Below are positions 1 through 8,775 of a stretch of DNA of 20,813 bases, piece by piece. The first letter of the stretch is position 1. Each line of letters starts with the position of its first letter. The notes beneath the pieces are model-generated. The model was not told the origin of the DNA. It worked only from the letters and a program-made list of their open reading frames with translations, and ran no database searches. The stretch is taken from positions 1 to 20,813 of the forward strand of contig JBBPSI010000340.1 in assembly GCA_038093515.1 (NCBI GenBank), given 5' to 3'. The stretch comes from Butyriboletus loyo. Lineage: Eukaryota; Basidiomycota; Agaricomycetes; Boletales; Boletaceae. A program made the position numbers and the translations under genes.

Positions 1-76
1 TGGAACTAGCAAAAGGCTAGGTGAATGTAATAGTCCCAACGGTAGAGGAGAGAAAAAGTAGAGTACTACTGTAACA
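1..76 (-). repeat. LTR end, cut by the window edge
   Basis: These bases match the first 76 bases of the solo LTR at 1542-1617 in reverse complement with one mismatch (position 71). They match 6022-6097 of the 5' LTR with eight mismatches. On the minus strand the LTR starts at 76 with TGTTACAG. It is either the 3' LTR of the element or a separate later insertion. The closer match to the solo LTR and the lack of a purine tract at 77-100 favour a separate insertion. Confidence 0.85.
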
Positions 77-309
77 GGTGTGGACGGTACGTGCGAGGGC
101 ATATGAACGATAGAGTGAGGCGAGGGTTCGGAGTACATAGTCTCCAGTAAAATCCATATGCTGCTCAAGAGCATATGTAGCGATGGGGTTTTCTAAAACG
201 GCAGCATAGAGGACGCGGCGAGAGGAAACTGGGAGGCAGGAAGAGCGGACGGGGGGCTGAGCCGGGAGCGGGGCATTATTTTCAGCAGGGGGAATGGCCA
301 TCTTGTTGT

Positions 310-1536
310 TTACTGAGAAGATGGGGAAGGGAAACACAGCTTATAAGCTTTAAGCAGGGCCTGCGCATGGACCAAGTTCCCATTTGGCTCCCAGGTGTTC
401 TCAGCTGCGGAGTACCCTTTCCAGGAAACCAGGAATTGGCGGCGTCCCTTGGAGCCGCGATGCGATAAGATCTGATCGATCTCGTACTCTTCATCTCCGT
501 CTATTTCTTCCGGAGGAGGGTTTGTGAAATTGGGGCCGTGCTCCACAGTCTCGCAATAAGGGGTGAGGAGTGACGCGTGGAAGACGTCATGAATCTTCCA
601 GGTCGGTGGCAATCGGAGTCTGTACGCCACAGGGGAGACAACCTGTGCGATCTCGAACAGTCCTTCCCATCTTGGGGCAAGCTTCTTGGACGGGTACCTG
701 AGTCGAAGGTTGCGCCCTTCGAGCCAAACCTTATCCCCTGTCTTCCACGGGCGGAACTTGGACGAGATCCATTCCTTCATCAACCGGCGTGCCTTTTCGT
801 GGGCTTCTAAAGCTTCCGTTCGGGCTCCCGTGAGTTCCGAGAGTCTGGACTCGAGGGCGGGGAGGAAAGTCTTTCCGATTGGAGGATAAGACCTCGGCTC
901 ATACCCGACCATCAGGGAGAAGGGCGTCACATTGGTCGACGAGTGGGTCATGGAGTTGTGGGAAAACTCAGCCATGGGGAGGAGTTCGGCCCATCGTTCT
1001 GGGTGACCATCACAGAAGATCCGGAGATACGTCTCCAGTTCTTGGTTGACTCGTTCCGTTTCTCCATCGGTCTGAGGGTGGTACGCAGAGGAGAGGGCGA
1101 GGTCATAGTCCAGGAGCCTTGCGAGTTCTCTGGCAAAGGCAGATGCGAACTGAGGACCTCGGTCAGAGATGCAGCGGGAGTGGAGGCCAAATCGAAGGAA
1201 GACGGTTTTGAAAAATAATTTGGCGACTCCTGCTGCGTCAATGTCTTTGTTGCAAGGGGAATAAATTACCCCCTTCGTAAGCCCATGGTCTACCACGACC
1301 ATGACTGAATCATATCCCAAAGAGGGAGGAAGACCAGTGATGAGGTCAACCGAGACCTGTTCAAAAGGGCGAGAGGCCACGCTGGCCAGGGGGGTGAGAG
1401 GGGGCACGGTGGGGTGAGTATTAACCTTATGCACCTGACAGATGGCACAGCCGGAAATGAAGCAGCGGACCAGATTAGCCATGCCTGGCCACCAGTAATC
1501 CTGTTGTACCAGGTTCTGGGTGCGGAATATGCCCCC
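310..1536 (-). pseudogene. Gypsy integrase and chromodomain (3' part of pol)
   Basis: The integrase inserts retrotransposon cDNA into chromosomes. The frame is open from the LTR insertion at 1536 down to the stop at 310. Numbering from the Met at 1482, the CysCys half of the HHCC zinc finger lies near residues 11-15, preceded by a DYWWPG motif. The catalytic triad is D46, D107 and E143, with the DD35E spacing, in the contexts VSVDL, ISDRG and ETERVN. A chromodomain follows near residues 330-380 (YEIDQIL ... FLVSWKGY ... NTWEP), which in chromoviruses steers insertion to modified histones. The catalytic core looks intact. The start at 1482 is only the first Met; the true upstream sequence, including the two histidines of the zinc finger, lies beyond the LTR at 1542-1968. 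Confidence 0.92.
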
Positions 1537-1541
1537 GTGAC

Positions 1542-1968
1542 TGTTACGGTAGTACTCTACTTTTTCTCTCCTCTACCGTTGGGACTATTACATTCACCTA
1601 GCCTTTTGCTAGTTCCACTTGAACGGTAACAACCGTTCGTACTTAGTCATCATTTCTCGCGCACGGACGCGCTTTCTCTCATACTCCGGAATCTTCTGGA
1701 ATATTCCTTCCGTATTTGTATCTTCCCTTCTCGCGGCTCGATTAGGGACATGGTCTGTGCGCAGACCCCAGTAGTATAAAGGCTCAGCCTTTCCACCATG
1801 TACATTATCTAGTTCTACGCAGTAACCTGCTAGCAATTAGTTTCACTCCAGACTCTTAGTGTGCGCACTAAGACATAGTCTGAGACCCAGCTCAGAAACG
1901 CTTCACGAGTCTCGAGGCCACTCCAGAGTGCCTCCTCGCTGTTCTAGTTGTTAGCGCCCAGCGTAACA
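1542..1968 (+). mobile_element. Solo LTR of the same gypsy family, inserted in integrase
   Basis: The 427-bp sequence begins TGTTACGG and ends GCGTAACA. It is flanked on both sides by GTGAC (1537-1541 and 1969-1973), a 5-bp target duplication. It has the same length as the 5' LTR at 5671-6097 and is clearly homologous to it in reverse complement, so it points the opposite way to the host element. The LTR interrupts the integrase zinc finger; the host frame on both sides is the same and meets at a His codon inside the target duplication. Translation from the RT side runs 18 nt into the LTR and stops at TAA (1951-1953). A solo LTR with one target duplication indicates insertion of a full element followed by LTR-LTR recombination. 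Confidence 0.95.
1775..1780 (+). promoter_or_regulatory. LTR TATA box
   Basis: TATAAA within GTAGTATAAAGG, about 233 bp into the solo LTR. The same motif in the same place is kept in the 5' LTR (minus strand, around 5857-5866). This is the expected core promoter of the retrotransposon transcript. Confidence 0.6.
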
Positions 1969-4324
1969 GTGACCACCAGCAGGGCTTTCGTGTAAGGATC
2001 GGATGAGGTCGACTCGCGCAGCCTCGGGGATGTATCGCTTCTTGCCGAAATACAACTCCTTTCCGTCAAAGTCCCAATCGCCAGCATTCATCTTGGGAAA
2101 GAGGGGCGAGTCTTCGTAAAGAGCCTGCATGCATCGTTTAATCATAGGGTCGCTGGGGGTGGAGGCGGCAATCTTTTCCGCGAGTGCGATGTCAATCTTC
2201 CTGGCGAACAGGTTCTCTGGGAGGAGGGTCACTTCCTGGTTGTCGGCAGAAGTGTCAACATCGTCACGTCGGGATAAAGCATCGGCAGGGCCCATCTGAG
2301 TACCCGGGATGTGATGGAAGTGCAGGTCGAAGTCCTGCAAAAACATGAGCCAGCGTGCTTGCCAGCGAGAGAGCTTGTTGGGTTGTCGGAAATAAGTGAG
2401 ATTCTTGTGGTCGGTAAGAATCTCCACTTGATGTCCAGTACCACGCAGGTAGTGTCGCCACTCTTCCAGGGCGTGGATGACCGCGAGCAACTCGCGATCA
2501 TAGATATCATAGTTACGCTCAGCTGGCGAGAGCGTCTTGGAGAGGTAGGCGCAAGGATGCAAATCGCCGTTGACATCCTTCTGCATGAGCACTGCTCCAG
2601 TAGCAGTGAGGGAAGCGTCCGTCATGACAGCAAACGGCTTCGTGACGTTGGGCATTGAGAGAATGGGTTGTCGTAGGAACAACTGCTTGATTGCTTGGAA
2701 CGCTTGCTCGCAAGCCGGGGTCCAGGCCCAGGGGGAGTTCTTCTTGGTCAAGTCGTGTAATGGCTTCGCAATATGAGAGAAGTCCTGTATAAACCTCCGA
2801 TAAAAGTTGCAAAACCCGATGAAAGACCTGACAGCCTTCACCGAGGTGGGGGGGTTCCATTCGCGAATGGCTTTCAGCTTGGTAGGGTCCATTTTGACCT
2901 GTCCTTCTCGGACCATCATTCTGAGGTATTCGACTTCCTCGGCATCGAACGAGCATTTCTCCAATTTGAGGAATAACTTGTGCTCTCTGAGCCTTTCCAG
3001 GACGTGGATTGTACGGGCCTCGTGTTCTTCGGAGGTGGCGGAGTGGATCAAAAGGTTGTCCATATAGATGATCAGCCAGCCTTCTGCCATGAGGTCGCCG
3101 AAGATATGGTCCATTAAAGCCTGGAACGTTGCTGGGGAGTTGCAAAGCCCGAAGAACATCACGGTGGGCTCGAACAGCCCTTGGGGAGTGATGAAAGCCG
3201 CTTTCCAGCGGTCATTCGGCTTGATGAGAACGTTGTTATATCCCCAGTGGATATCCATCTTTGTGAAGATTTTGGACCCTTTGAGATGGTCGACGAGGTC
3301 GGAGATGAGGGGGAGAGGGTAGGCGTTTTTGACCGTGTGGGAGTTCAGATATCGGTAGTCTTGACAAGGTTGTAACGAGCCATCCTTCTTGGATACGAAG
3401 AAGAAAGGGGCAGCTTGAGGGGATTTGGAGGGGGTGATCTTCCCCGACTTGAGGTGTTCTTCGACGAACGCCTTGCATGCCTCTGATTCTTTCGGGTTCA
3501 GAGGGTAGACCTTGGCAACTTTGGGTACGAAGTCTTTGTCGAGGTCAATGGCGTGGTCGAACGACCTGGACGGGGGTAACTCCTCAGTGTTCTTCTTGTC
3601 AAAAATGTCTGCAAAGGCAGCGAATGGGGTAGGGAGAACTGCTTTCTCCTTGACGACTTGGGCGGCGATCTCAGTCGCGATGGTTGCTTTTCGAATAGGG
3701 TAAGCTTCCCTTGCTGAAGCGTCTACTCGCTTCTTCCAGAGCTTGGCGATCTTGGAGTCTGGGTCCAAGTCAAGGTACCGTACCAGGTACCTTTGAGCGA
3801 TTGCCCGAGGGGAGTCATGTCAGGGCTTCTTGATTTGATCTGGTAGATCGATATGGCCGGTGGCCCAATCTATTACCGGGTTGGCTTCTCATAACCACGG
3901 TAGCCCCAGGATCATGTTTTCTCTTCCTATGTTGAGGACTAGGAAGCTCCGTTCCTCCTCGGTTTCTCCAACTCTGATGGAGAGGGTGACCTTGTGTCTA
4001 ATGACTCCTCCTTGATTATTTGACCCGTCCACGTTCTGGGCACTAAGTGGCTTGGGTAGCCGTTCCATCGGCAATTTCTTTCGCTTCACTAGATCGCGAT
4101 CTATGAAGCATCCGCTTGCGCCGCTGTCCACCAGGGCGAATGTGTCGACGATTTGTCCCCCTTCATGCGCGAATAACGACACTGGAACTCGGATCGATTG
4201 TGCATTGGGATTTGATAATACTACAGGGGCAATTACATGGAGAGGCGAAGACGTCGAAACTTCCCTCTCTTCTAAAAATCCTTTGGCCATTCTTTGGCCA
4301 CCTTGGTTGCTGCGACGGGCAGCT
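1951..4324 (-). pseudogene. Gypsy pol: protease, reverse transcriptase, RNase H
   Basis: One frame runs from about 4324 to the TAA at 1951, broken by TGA at 3889-3891 and TGA at 3820-3822. The protease comes first (Met at 4290) with the active-site motif VDSGAS, and its first TGA follows the conserved LGLPWL. RT begins around 3768 with the motifs DYRYLN, FFGLCNSPATFQ and, at 3055-3066, YMDN. The usual motif is YxDD, and loss of the second metal-binding aspartate should abolish polymerase activity. RNase H follows with TDAS, YDREL, TDHKNL and ADALSR, so its acidic residues are present. The last five residues are encoded by the inserted LTR. The longest uninterrupted piece is 605 codons (3768-1951); its listed first codon is TTG, so it is not an independent gene. 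Confidence 0.93.
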
Positions 4325-5651
4325 TTTCTTCATCTTCATTGAAGCACGCCTTGAGGACATTCAAGACGTCTTCTTGCTGGGTGCCTCGACCTTTTAACTC
4401 GGACAGGTAGTCGACGAGTGGGGAGGGCTTAGGCTCTGGTTGCGTGACGACGGCGGCGCGTGTGCGCTGAGGGTTGCGAGGGGGACGGGAGGGCGGTCCT
4501 CAGGAGTTCTGCCCATTGCGAGGGGGGCGAGGATGGTTGGTCGATCGGCAGCCGACTTGGTGGCAAATGAAGCACTTGTTCTGCTTCATGTACTCCGCAC
4601 GTTGTACAGGAGTAAGTCGGACGGCGTCGACGTCCATTGCGTTGGGGTCCCTTCTGCTGGACGAGGGCTTGGAGGAAGAGGAGAATGTAGGAATGTAGCG
4701 CTTCCCTGCACGGAGGTCGTCGATGCGCTTGTGTTGCGCGTGGAAGGCAGATGTCTTTTCGGCCCATCCGGCAAGCGTGGTAGGGGGTTTCTCGCAGGAG
4801 AGGACAGACTCGGCGAGGCGGGGGTCAAGTCCGCGAATAAACCATTCTATGAGAGCCTTTTCGTCGATGATCCCGGACTTGGCGGCGAGGAGCTGGAATT
4901 CCGTGACGTAGGTGTCGTAGCCGTCCTTGCGGTTGGCTTTGTTCTGGGTGAGGTTCCCCAGATCGATACGGGCACTCTCTCCTATGTCAAAGGGATGGAA
5001 AACCCTTTGGAAGTCCTCGCAAACTGTCGAGAACTCTCTTTGTCGTGCTGTGGGGTGTCCGTCTAGAAGGAGGCTCATCCATCCTTCAGAGAACATCTTT
5101 CCTTTCCCTTCGCTCATTTTCATGAGGAGGGCATTGATCTTGGACTCGTCATCGGGAAATGCCATCTGATTGGTGGCGAAGTAGGTGCACATGGCGAGGA
5201 GCCATCGCGAGGCGTCTTCATTGAGACCGGAGAAGTCTTTGGGGACGATATTCTTTTTATCAGACATATCGTTGTCGTTGTCTTCATTGTCAGATGGATC
5301 TGCAGGAGGATAATACGGTGGAGAGGGAGAGCGGGAGACGTGGGGGGAAACGTGGGGGGTTCTGTCGAGCCAGTCGCTGGTGTAACCGTCGTTGCTAGGG
5401 GTAGGTTCCGATCCTTGCCCTTGACCCTGGTCCTCGGGTTGATATGAGGGTTCGGGGTCAGACTGGGGCGAAGGGTCAAACTGGGGTTGAGGGTCTGGCT
5501 GGGTGGGGGAGTGTGGCGGCGATGGGTTGTCGACGACGATGGGTTCCGGTTCTGGAGAGGGAACGCGGAAAGAACGACCGACGCGTCTTGAACGTGAGAT
5601 GGAAATGGTGGGCGAGGGGAGGGCGGCTTTACTGCTGGGAAGCAGAAGCAA
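4279..5651 (-). pseudogene. Gypsy Gag with read-through extension
   Basis: Gag forms the particle and binds RNA. The frame opens after a TAG just outside the LTR. The first codon of the open stretch is TTG; the first true Met is near residue 129 (MSDKKNIVPKDF), so the initiation codon is lost or internal. The N-terminal ~125 residues are rich in Pro, Ser, Asp and Gln. The capsid-like part follows (FSGLNEDASRWL ... FIRGLDPRL). A zinc-knuckle-like motif, CFICHQVGCRSTNH, lies near the end and is spaced C-x2-C-x4-C-x4-H, not CCHC. A TGA at 4500-4502 stops it at 383 residues, but the frame stays open to a TAG near 4279 with believable sequence, and overlaps the pol frame (offset by -1) by about 45 nt. 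Either a frameshift or decay links Gag to Pol. Confidence 0.85.
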
Positions 5652-5670
5652 GAGGAAGATCTAGTTCTTT

Positions 5671-6097
5671 TGTTACGCTGGGCGCTAACAACTAGAACAG
5701 CGAGGAGGCACTCTGGAGTGGCCTCGAGACTCAAGAGACGATTCTGGGGTGAGTCTCAGACTATGTCTTAGTGCGCACACTAAGAGTCTGGAAGTGAACT
5801 AATTGCTAGCAGTAGGCTGCGTAGAACTAGATACAGTACAAGGTGTAAAGACAGAGGCTTTATACTACTGAGGTCTGCGCACAGACCATGCTCCCTGATC
5901 AGGTCGCGAGAGCGAAAGTACAAATGAGGAAGAGATACTCTAGAACGTTCCAGAGTATGAAAGAAAACACATCCGTGCGTGGGAAGTGGTGACTAAGCTA
6001 GAACGGTTGTTACCGTTCAAGTGGAACTAGCAAAAGGCTAGGTGAACGTAACCGTCCCAACGGTAATGGAGAGAAAAAGTAGACCACTACCGTAACA
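5671..6097 (-). repeat. 5' LTR of the gypsy element
   Basis: 427 bp. In minus orientation it starts TGTTACGG and ends CGTAACA, next to the Gag region. It is homologous along its whole length to the solo LTR at 1542-1968 but visibly diverged (7 differences in the first 76 bases). A TATA box is kept. Four short hairpins are preserved at matching places in both copies: 5757-5790, 5872-5887, 6001-6018, and a CTAGC/GCTAG stem near 6027-6041. Confidence 0.93.
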
Positions 6098-7233
6098 GAT
6101 TGCTAGGCACTTGGTAGATGCGTAGAATTAGCTAGAGAAGTCGTACTGGTCTAAGTACGAGTATATATACTGGTAATTATCATGCACAGACCGAGCTGTG
6201 CATGGCAGTGAAGGCAGAGGGTTATGAGTCGTGTCGAGTCATAACGGCGAATGGAGAAGCGGCAAAGTGCCAGTAACGAGGGAGCGAAGCTCCGAGTAAG
6301 ATGGCGACATCGTCAGCGAATGAGAAGTGCTGAACGTGAAGTGACGATGTCCATGAGGCAAGCCCCACAGGGCAAAGGGGGCGCGAACAGCGGAGCCCTT
6401 GGATACGGGTCTCGACGCGAAGGTAAGGACGTGTCGTAATCTAATCACGTGCTAGTCACATGATGCAAGAAATGTCATTGGTCAAACAAAGAGGGACGTG
6501 ACAGCTCAACTGAAGGTCCGGCCCGACGGGGTGACTAGACAGGGGTTATCTCAGTGTAGTGTCACTGAGACTCGCAGAACAGCTGGGGAAGTGGGTAACG
6601 TCCACTAGGTGACTAGAGAGTGGACGATGGGCGGCATTGCAAGACGGCAGGGGCGGCGGGGACGCATGAGCATGGGAAAATGAGTGGCGGGGTACGCTTA
6701 GGGGTAAAACTGTAACAAGTAGGTGAACACCATTGTAAGGTCAAATCATGATCCTGAGAAACAATTTGTAATGCGATGATGAAAGAATCAGCTAGCAACC
6801 ATAGTGTGCTAAAGAACATAATGTTTGATGCACCACATATGGAAGCGAGTATGAGACTCAAAAAAGCGAGTACCCATAGTAAACCAAGAGTGATAGCACT
6901 CTCGTTCCGCAGGGCTGGAAACATTATCGAGAATCAACAGATGTTTAGATTAAAAGCCTCTAGCGGGGCTCATAACCTTTCGGAATGGTAATGTCCGAGC
7001 AGGCGCACCGAGGGCAACGAAGGATGCAAGGGTAAACCTATCAGTGGAAAGACTCACTGATAATATGAGAGTGAGAGTATTGCAAACAGAGTATAAGGAG
7101 CAAGGCTCAACTTAGAGATATCGCAGTAGTGATGATAGAACTGAAAGATCTAAAGAAAAGCAACAAGCCATGAGGGCTGTCTTATATACAGTACATGAGT
7201 GTTTGTACTTATGTTCTGTATGGTACCTATATA
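6098..7233. other. Hairpin-rich non-coding stretch
   Basis: Apart from one short hydrophobic frame, no convincing gene is visible. It contains many perfect short inverted repeats: 6141-6160 (stem 7), 6181-6204 (stem 9, loop ACCGAG), 6221-6245 (stem 11 with one mismatch), 6549-6570 (stem 8), 6599-6626 (stem 8) and 7039-7062 (stem 8). CACGTG and CATGTGAC-like motifs occur near 6445-6465, similar to those in the LTR at 7234-7744. It may be the remains of another LTR or of a hairpin-bearing short element. That origin is inference. Confidence 0.5.
6613..6924 (-). CDS. Possible small membrane protein or fragment
   Basis: A 103-codon frame starts with ATG at 6924. It encodes two strongly hydrophobic stretches near residues 11-33 (ITLGLLWVLAFLSLILA) and 34-56 (IMFFSTLWLLADSFIIAL), which could be two membrane helices. 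The remaining 45 residues look non-coding (Pro, Cys and Ser rich). A splice site around the middle could divert the reading frame, but none is convincing. No family is recognised. It sits inside the hairpin-rich stretch between two LTRs, so it may be a gene fragment or chance. Confidence 0.3.
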   Translation of the reverse strand: MFPALRNESAITLGLLWVLAFLSLILASICGASNIMFFSTLWLLADSFIIALQIVSQDHDLTLQWCSPTCYSFTPKRTPPLIFPCSCVPAAPAVLQCRPSSTL

Positions 7234-7744
7234 TGTTATAATCATAACATTTTATTCGTACACTTTCAATTCGGACTTAGTCGTTTTCAACTTCAAAGGT
7301 CACGTGACATAGTGCACGTGATCGTGGGAACTTACATGTGATCTCCTGCTGACTAAGCATATGATGTCATGGCCTAGACCAGGCCTAGACTCTATAACGT
7401 CACGACACATGTATTTAATCTCCATTTACTTCCCTTCTTTTTGATCCCCGCGCCTCGTGTGGTTAATCACCGTTGCGCTTCTCATCTTTAGTCTAGCCAT
7501 GTATAGTAGTTCATCTCACGCACAGCATGGTCTGTGCACATCTTTGTACAATATATAAAGGCTCATGGTTAGACTAGGATTCCCTAGTTTTAACCACTTG
7601 TCTATTCGCTGGCAACAGTTGAGGATTAAGTTGAAGCTCCTTGATTCCATCTTGCCAGGTCTTTGTGTAGACCTGCAACTGTAGTGGGACCTTGTGTGAA
7701 AGGGTACTACGTGCTAGCATTCAACTGCACATTGCCTCACAACA
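7234..7744 (+). mobile_element. Probable solo LTR of a second family
   Basis: The 511 bp start TGTTATAATC and end CCTCACAACA (TGTT...AACA ends) and are flanked by ATATA on both sides (7229-7233 and 7745-7749), the 5-bp duplication expected for LTR elements. A TATA-type box, ATATATAAAGG, lies near 7552-7562, with a GGTCTGTGCAC motif upstream, an arrangement also seen in the gypsy LTR. A perfect stem occurs at 7656-7675. No internal retrotransposon sequence is attached. The AT-rich duplication could arise by chance, hence the moderate score. Confidence 0.62.
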
Positions 7745-8006
7745 ATATAAGGTATGAAATACATGATGATATGTTAGAGATAAGAGATAAGACTAAGCAT
7801 ATTGTCCAATAGCATAATAAGAGCTATTTGTAATGAGATAAGTGTGACAGAGTCTAGACAATGATGTCATATAGACTCGTCTAGAAATGTGGTGGCTGTA
7901 AATGAAATACAGAAATGGAACACTACCATTTCAACATGTTGCCTGGCTGTGCTGTGGGGGATCACACATGATCTTGCACTCTCGACAGGATAAGCATGCT
8001 GGGACA
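7745..8006. other. AT-rich spacer with no recognisable feature
   Basis: No coding frame with believable composition and no RNA gene is visible between the LTR and the pogo-like element. Confidence 0.5.
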
Positions 8007-8187
8007 TACAGTACACTTTCTCATAATGTATACTGTCAAGAGCCAGCTGTTCCCAATACACTATCAGAAATATACAGTAGCAAATGTTCCCACAGTTACA
8101 GCAGCTGGCTAATCACGAGCAAGCCCGCGAAGCACGACAAGAATACCGCCCGACCGGACTAATTCAACTTCAAACACCTATGCAAGG

Positions 8188-8526
8188 TCACCTGTTTCGC
8201 ACCCCTCGTCTCCTCGTGTCGCAGTTCAGCACGGAAGGCACGAAGATGATGAAGAAAATCGAGGGATGCATTTGCACCTGCTCGAGACACATCCATCTTC
8301 TAACTTCTGACAGATCCCTATCCCTGTCACAATCCTCATCATCCGGTTCCACCTCAACAATCTCACCCTTTCTAACAGCCTCTCGATGATGGACCTCGGC
8401 AATTATGGCTGCGTCGTCTTTGAAGTTCACAGCATCTTTATCCAGGTTTTCTTTCTCCTCGAATGGGTCGAGAAGCTCGTCGAGTGTCAATCTGGCCATC
8501 GGGGCAGAATATGTGGGGTAGTTCAA
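8188..8526 (-). pseudogene. C-terminal tail of a pogo/CENP-B-type transposase
   Basis: The 112-codon frame starts at ATG 8526. Residues ~10-75 (ARLTLDELLDP ... DDAAIIAEVHHREAVRKGEI ... an acidic run ... LSEVRR) resemble the acidic C-terminal tail of fungal DDE transposases of the pogo/tigger group, which follows the catalytic domain. The DDE catalytic region itself is absent. Residues after about 80 look like non-coding continuation. It lies inside the 8009-8773 inverted-repeat element, which supports the assignment. The family call is from memory of the tail pattern and needs a search. Confidence 0.6.
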
Positions 8527-8633
8527 TTTGCAAGTCCAAGCCTGCCACTATTTATATTGGTGGCACAGGGTCATTGATCCGAATCAATGTGCACTCAGTG
8601 ATGCTCGCCAAGGCCCCAAACCCCTTTGAAGCA

Positions 8634-8689
8634 TATCTCATAATGTATATTTTCATACCCTGACCAATACATTATGAGATATACTGTGT
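8634..8689. repeat. Nested second pair of terminal-repeat-like sequences
   Basis: ATATCTCATAATGTAT (about 8635-8650) and its exact reverse complement ATACATTATGAGATAT (about 8667-8682) face each other with a short spacer. Both resemble the outer repeat core TCTCATAATGTA of the pogo-like element. A more degraded match lies at about 8054-8078. This suggests a related short element inserted inside, or internal rearrangement of the ends. Confidence 0.65.
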
Positions 8690-8775
8690 ATTGTTGTTTC
8701 ACCTGCATACCAACACAGGAGCCACGAAAAGTTGATACTCTCGATTATAGTAACATTATGAGAAAGTGTACTGTA

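Larger units (their letters stand above)
1..6097 (-). mobile_element. Ty3/gypsy chromovirus, degenerate, running off the left edge
   Basis: Read on the minus strand the order is 5' LTR (5671-6097), Gag, aspartic protease, reverse transcriptase, RNase H, integrase, chromodomain, a short 3' region and an LTR end at 76. Protease-RT-RNaseH-integrase order with a C-terminal chromodomain defines Ty3/gypsy chromoviruses. The LTR ends are TGTTACG and CGTAACA, an inverted pair. The copy cannot be autonomous: three in-frame TGA stops, an RT active-site change and an LTR inserted in integrase. The 233 bp between the integrase stop and the LTR at 76 hold no minus-strand purine tract next to that LTR, so the left boundary of this element is uncertain. 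The primer site after the 5' LTR does not start with TGG; self-priming as in Tf1-type elements is possible but not shown. Confidence 0.93.
8009..8773 (-). mobile_element. Pogo-like DNA transposon, internally deleted (765 bp)
   Basis: Both ends carry the same 21-bp terminal inverted repeat, without mismatch: 8009-8029 (starting CAGTACACTTTCTCATAATG) and 8753-8773. TA lies directly outside both ends (8007-8008 and 8774-8775), the target site of Tc1/mariner/pogo elements. The inside retains only the tail of a transposase on the minus strand. A full element would be 2-3 kb, so this is a non-autonomous deletion derivative that might be moved by a full-length relative elsewhere. Confidence 0.88.

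Noticed and set aside
2311..3375. Plus-strand frames of 64-115 codons
   Set aside because: They are shadows of the RT-RNase H reading frame on the minus strand.
4270..4330. Programmed -1 frameshift site between Gag and Pol
   Set aside because: The frames overlap by about 45 nt with the right offset, but no canonical X XXY YYZ heptamer sits in the Gag phase, and a stop already precedes it at 4500.
5651..5670. tRNA primer-binding site after the 5' LTR
   Set aside because: The bases next to the LTR (AAAGAACTAG) do not start with TGG and no match to a tRNA 3' end could be argued by eye.
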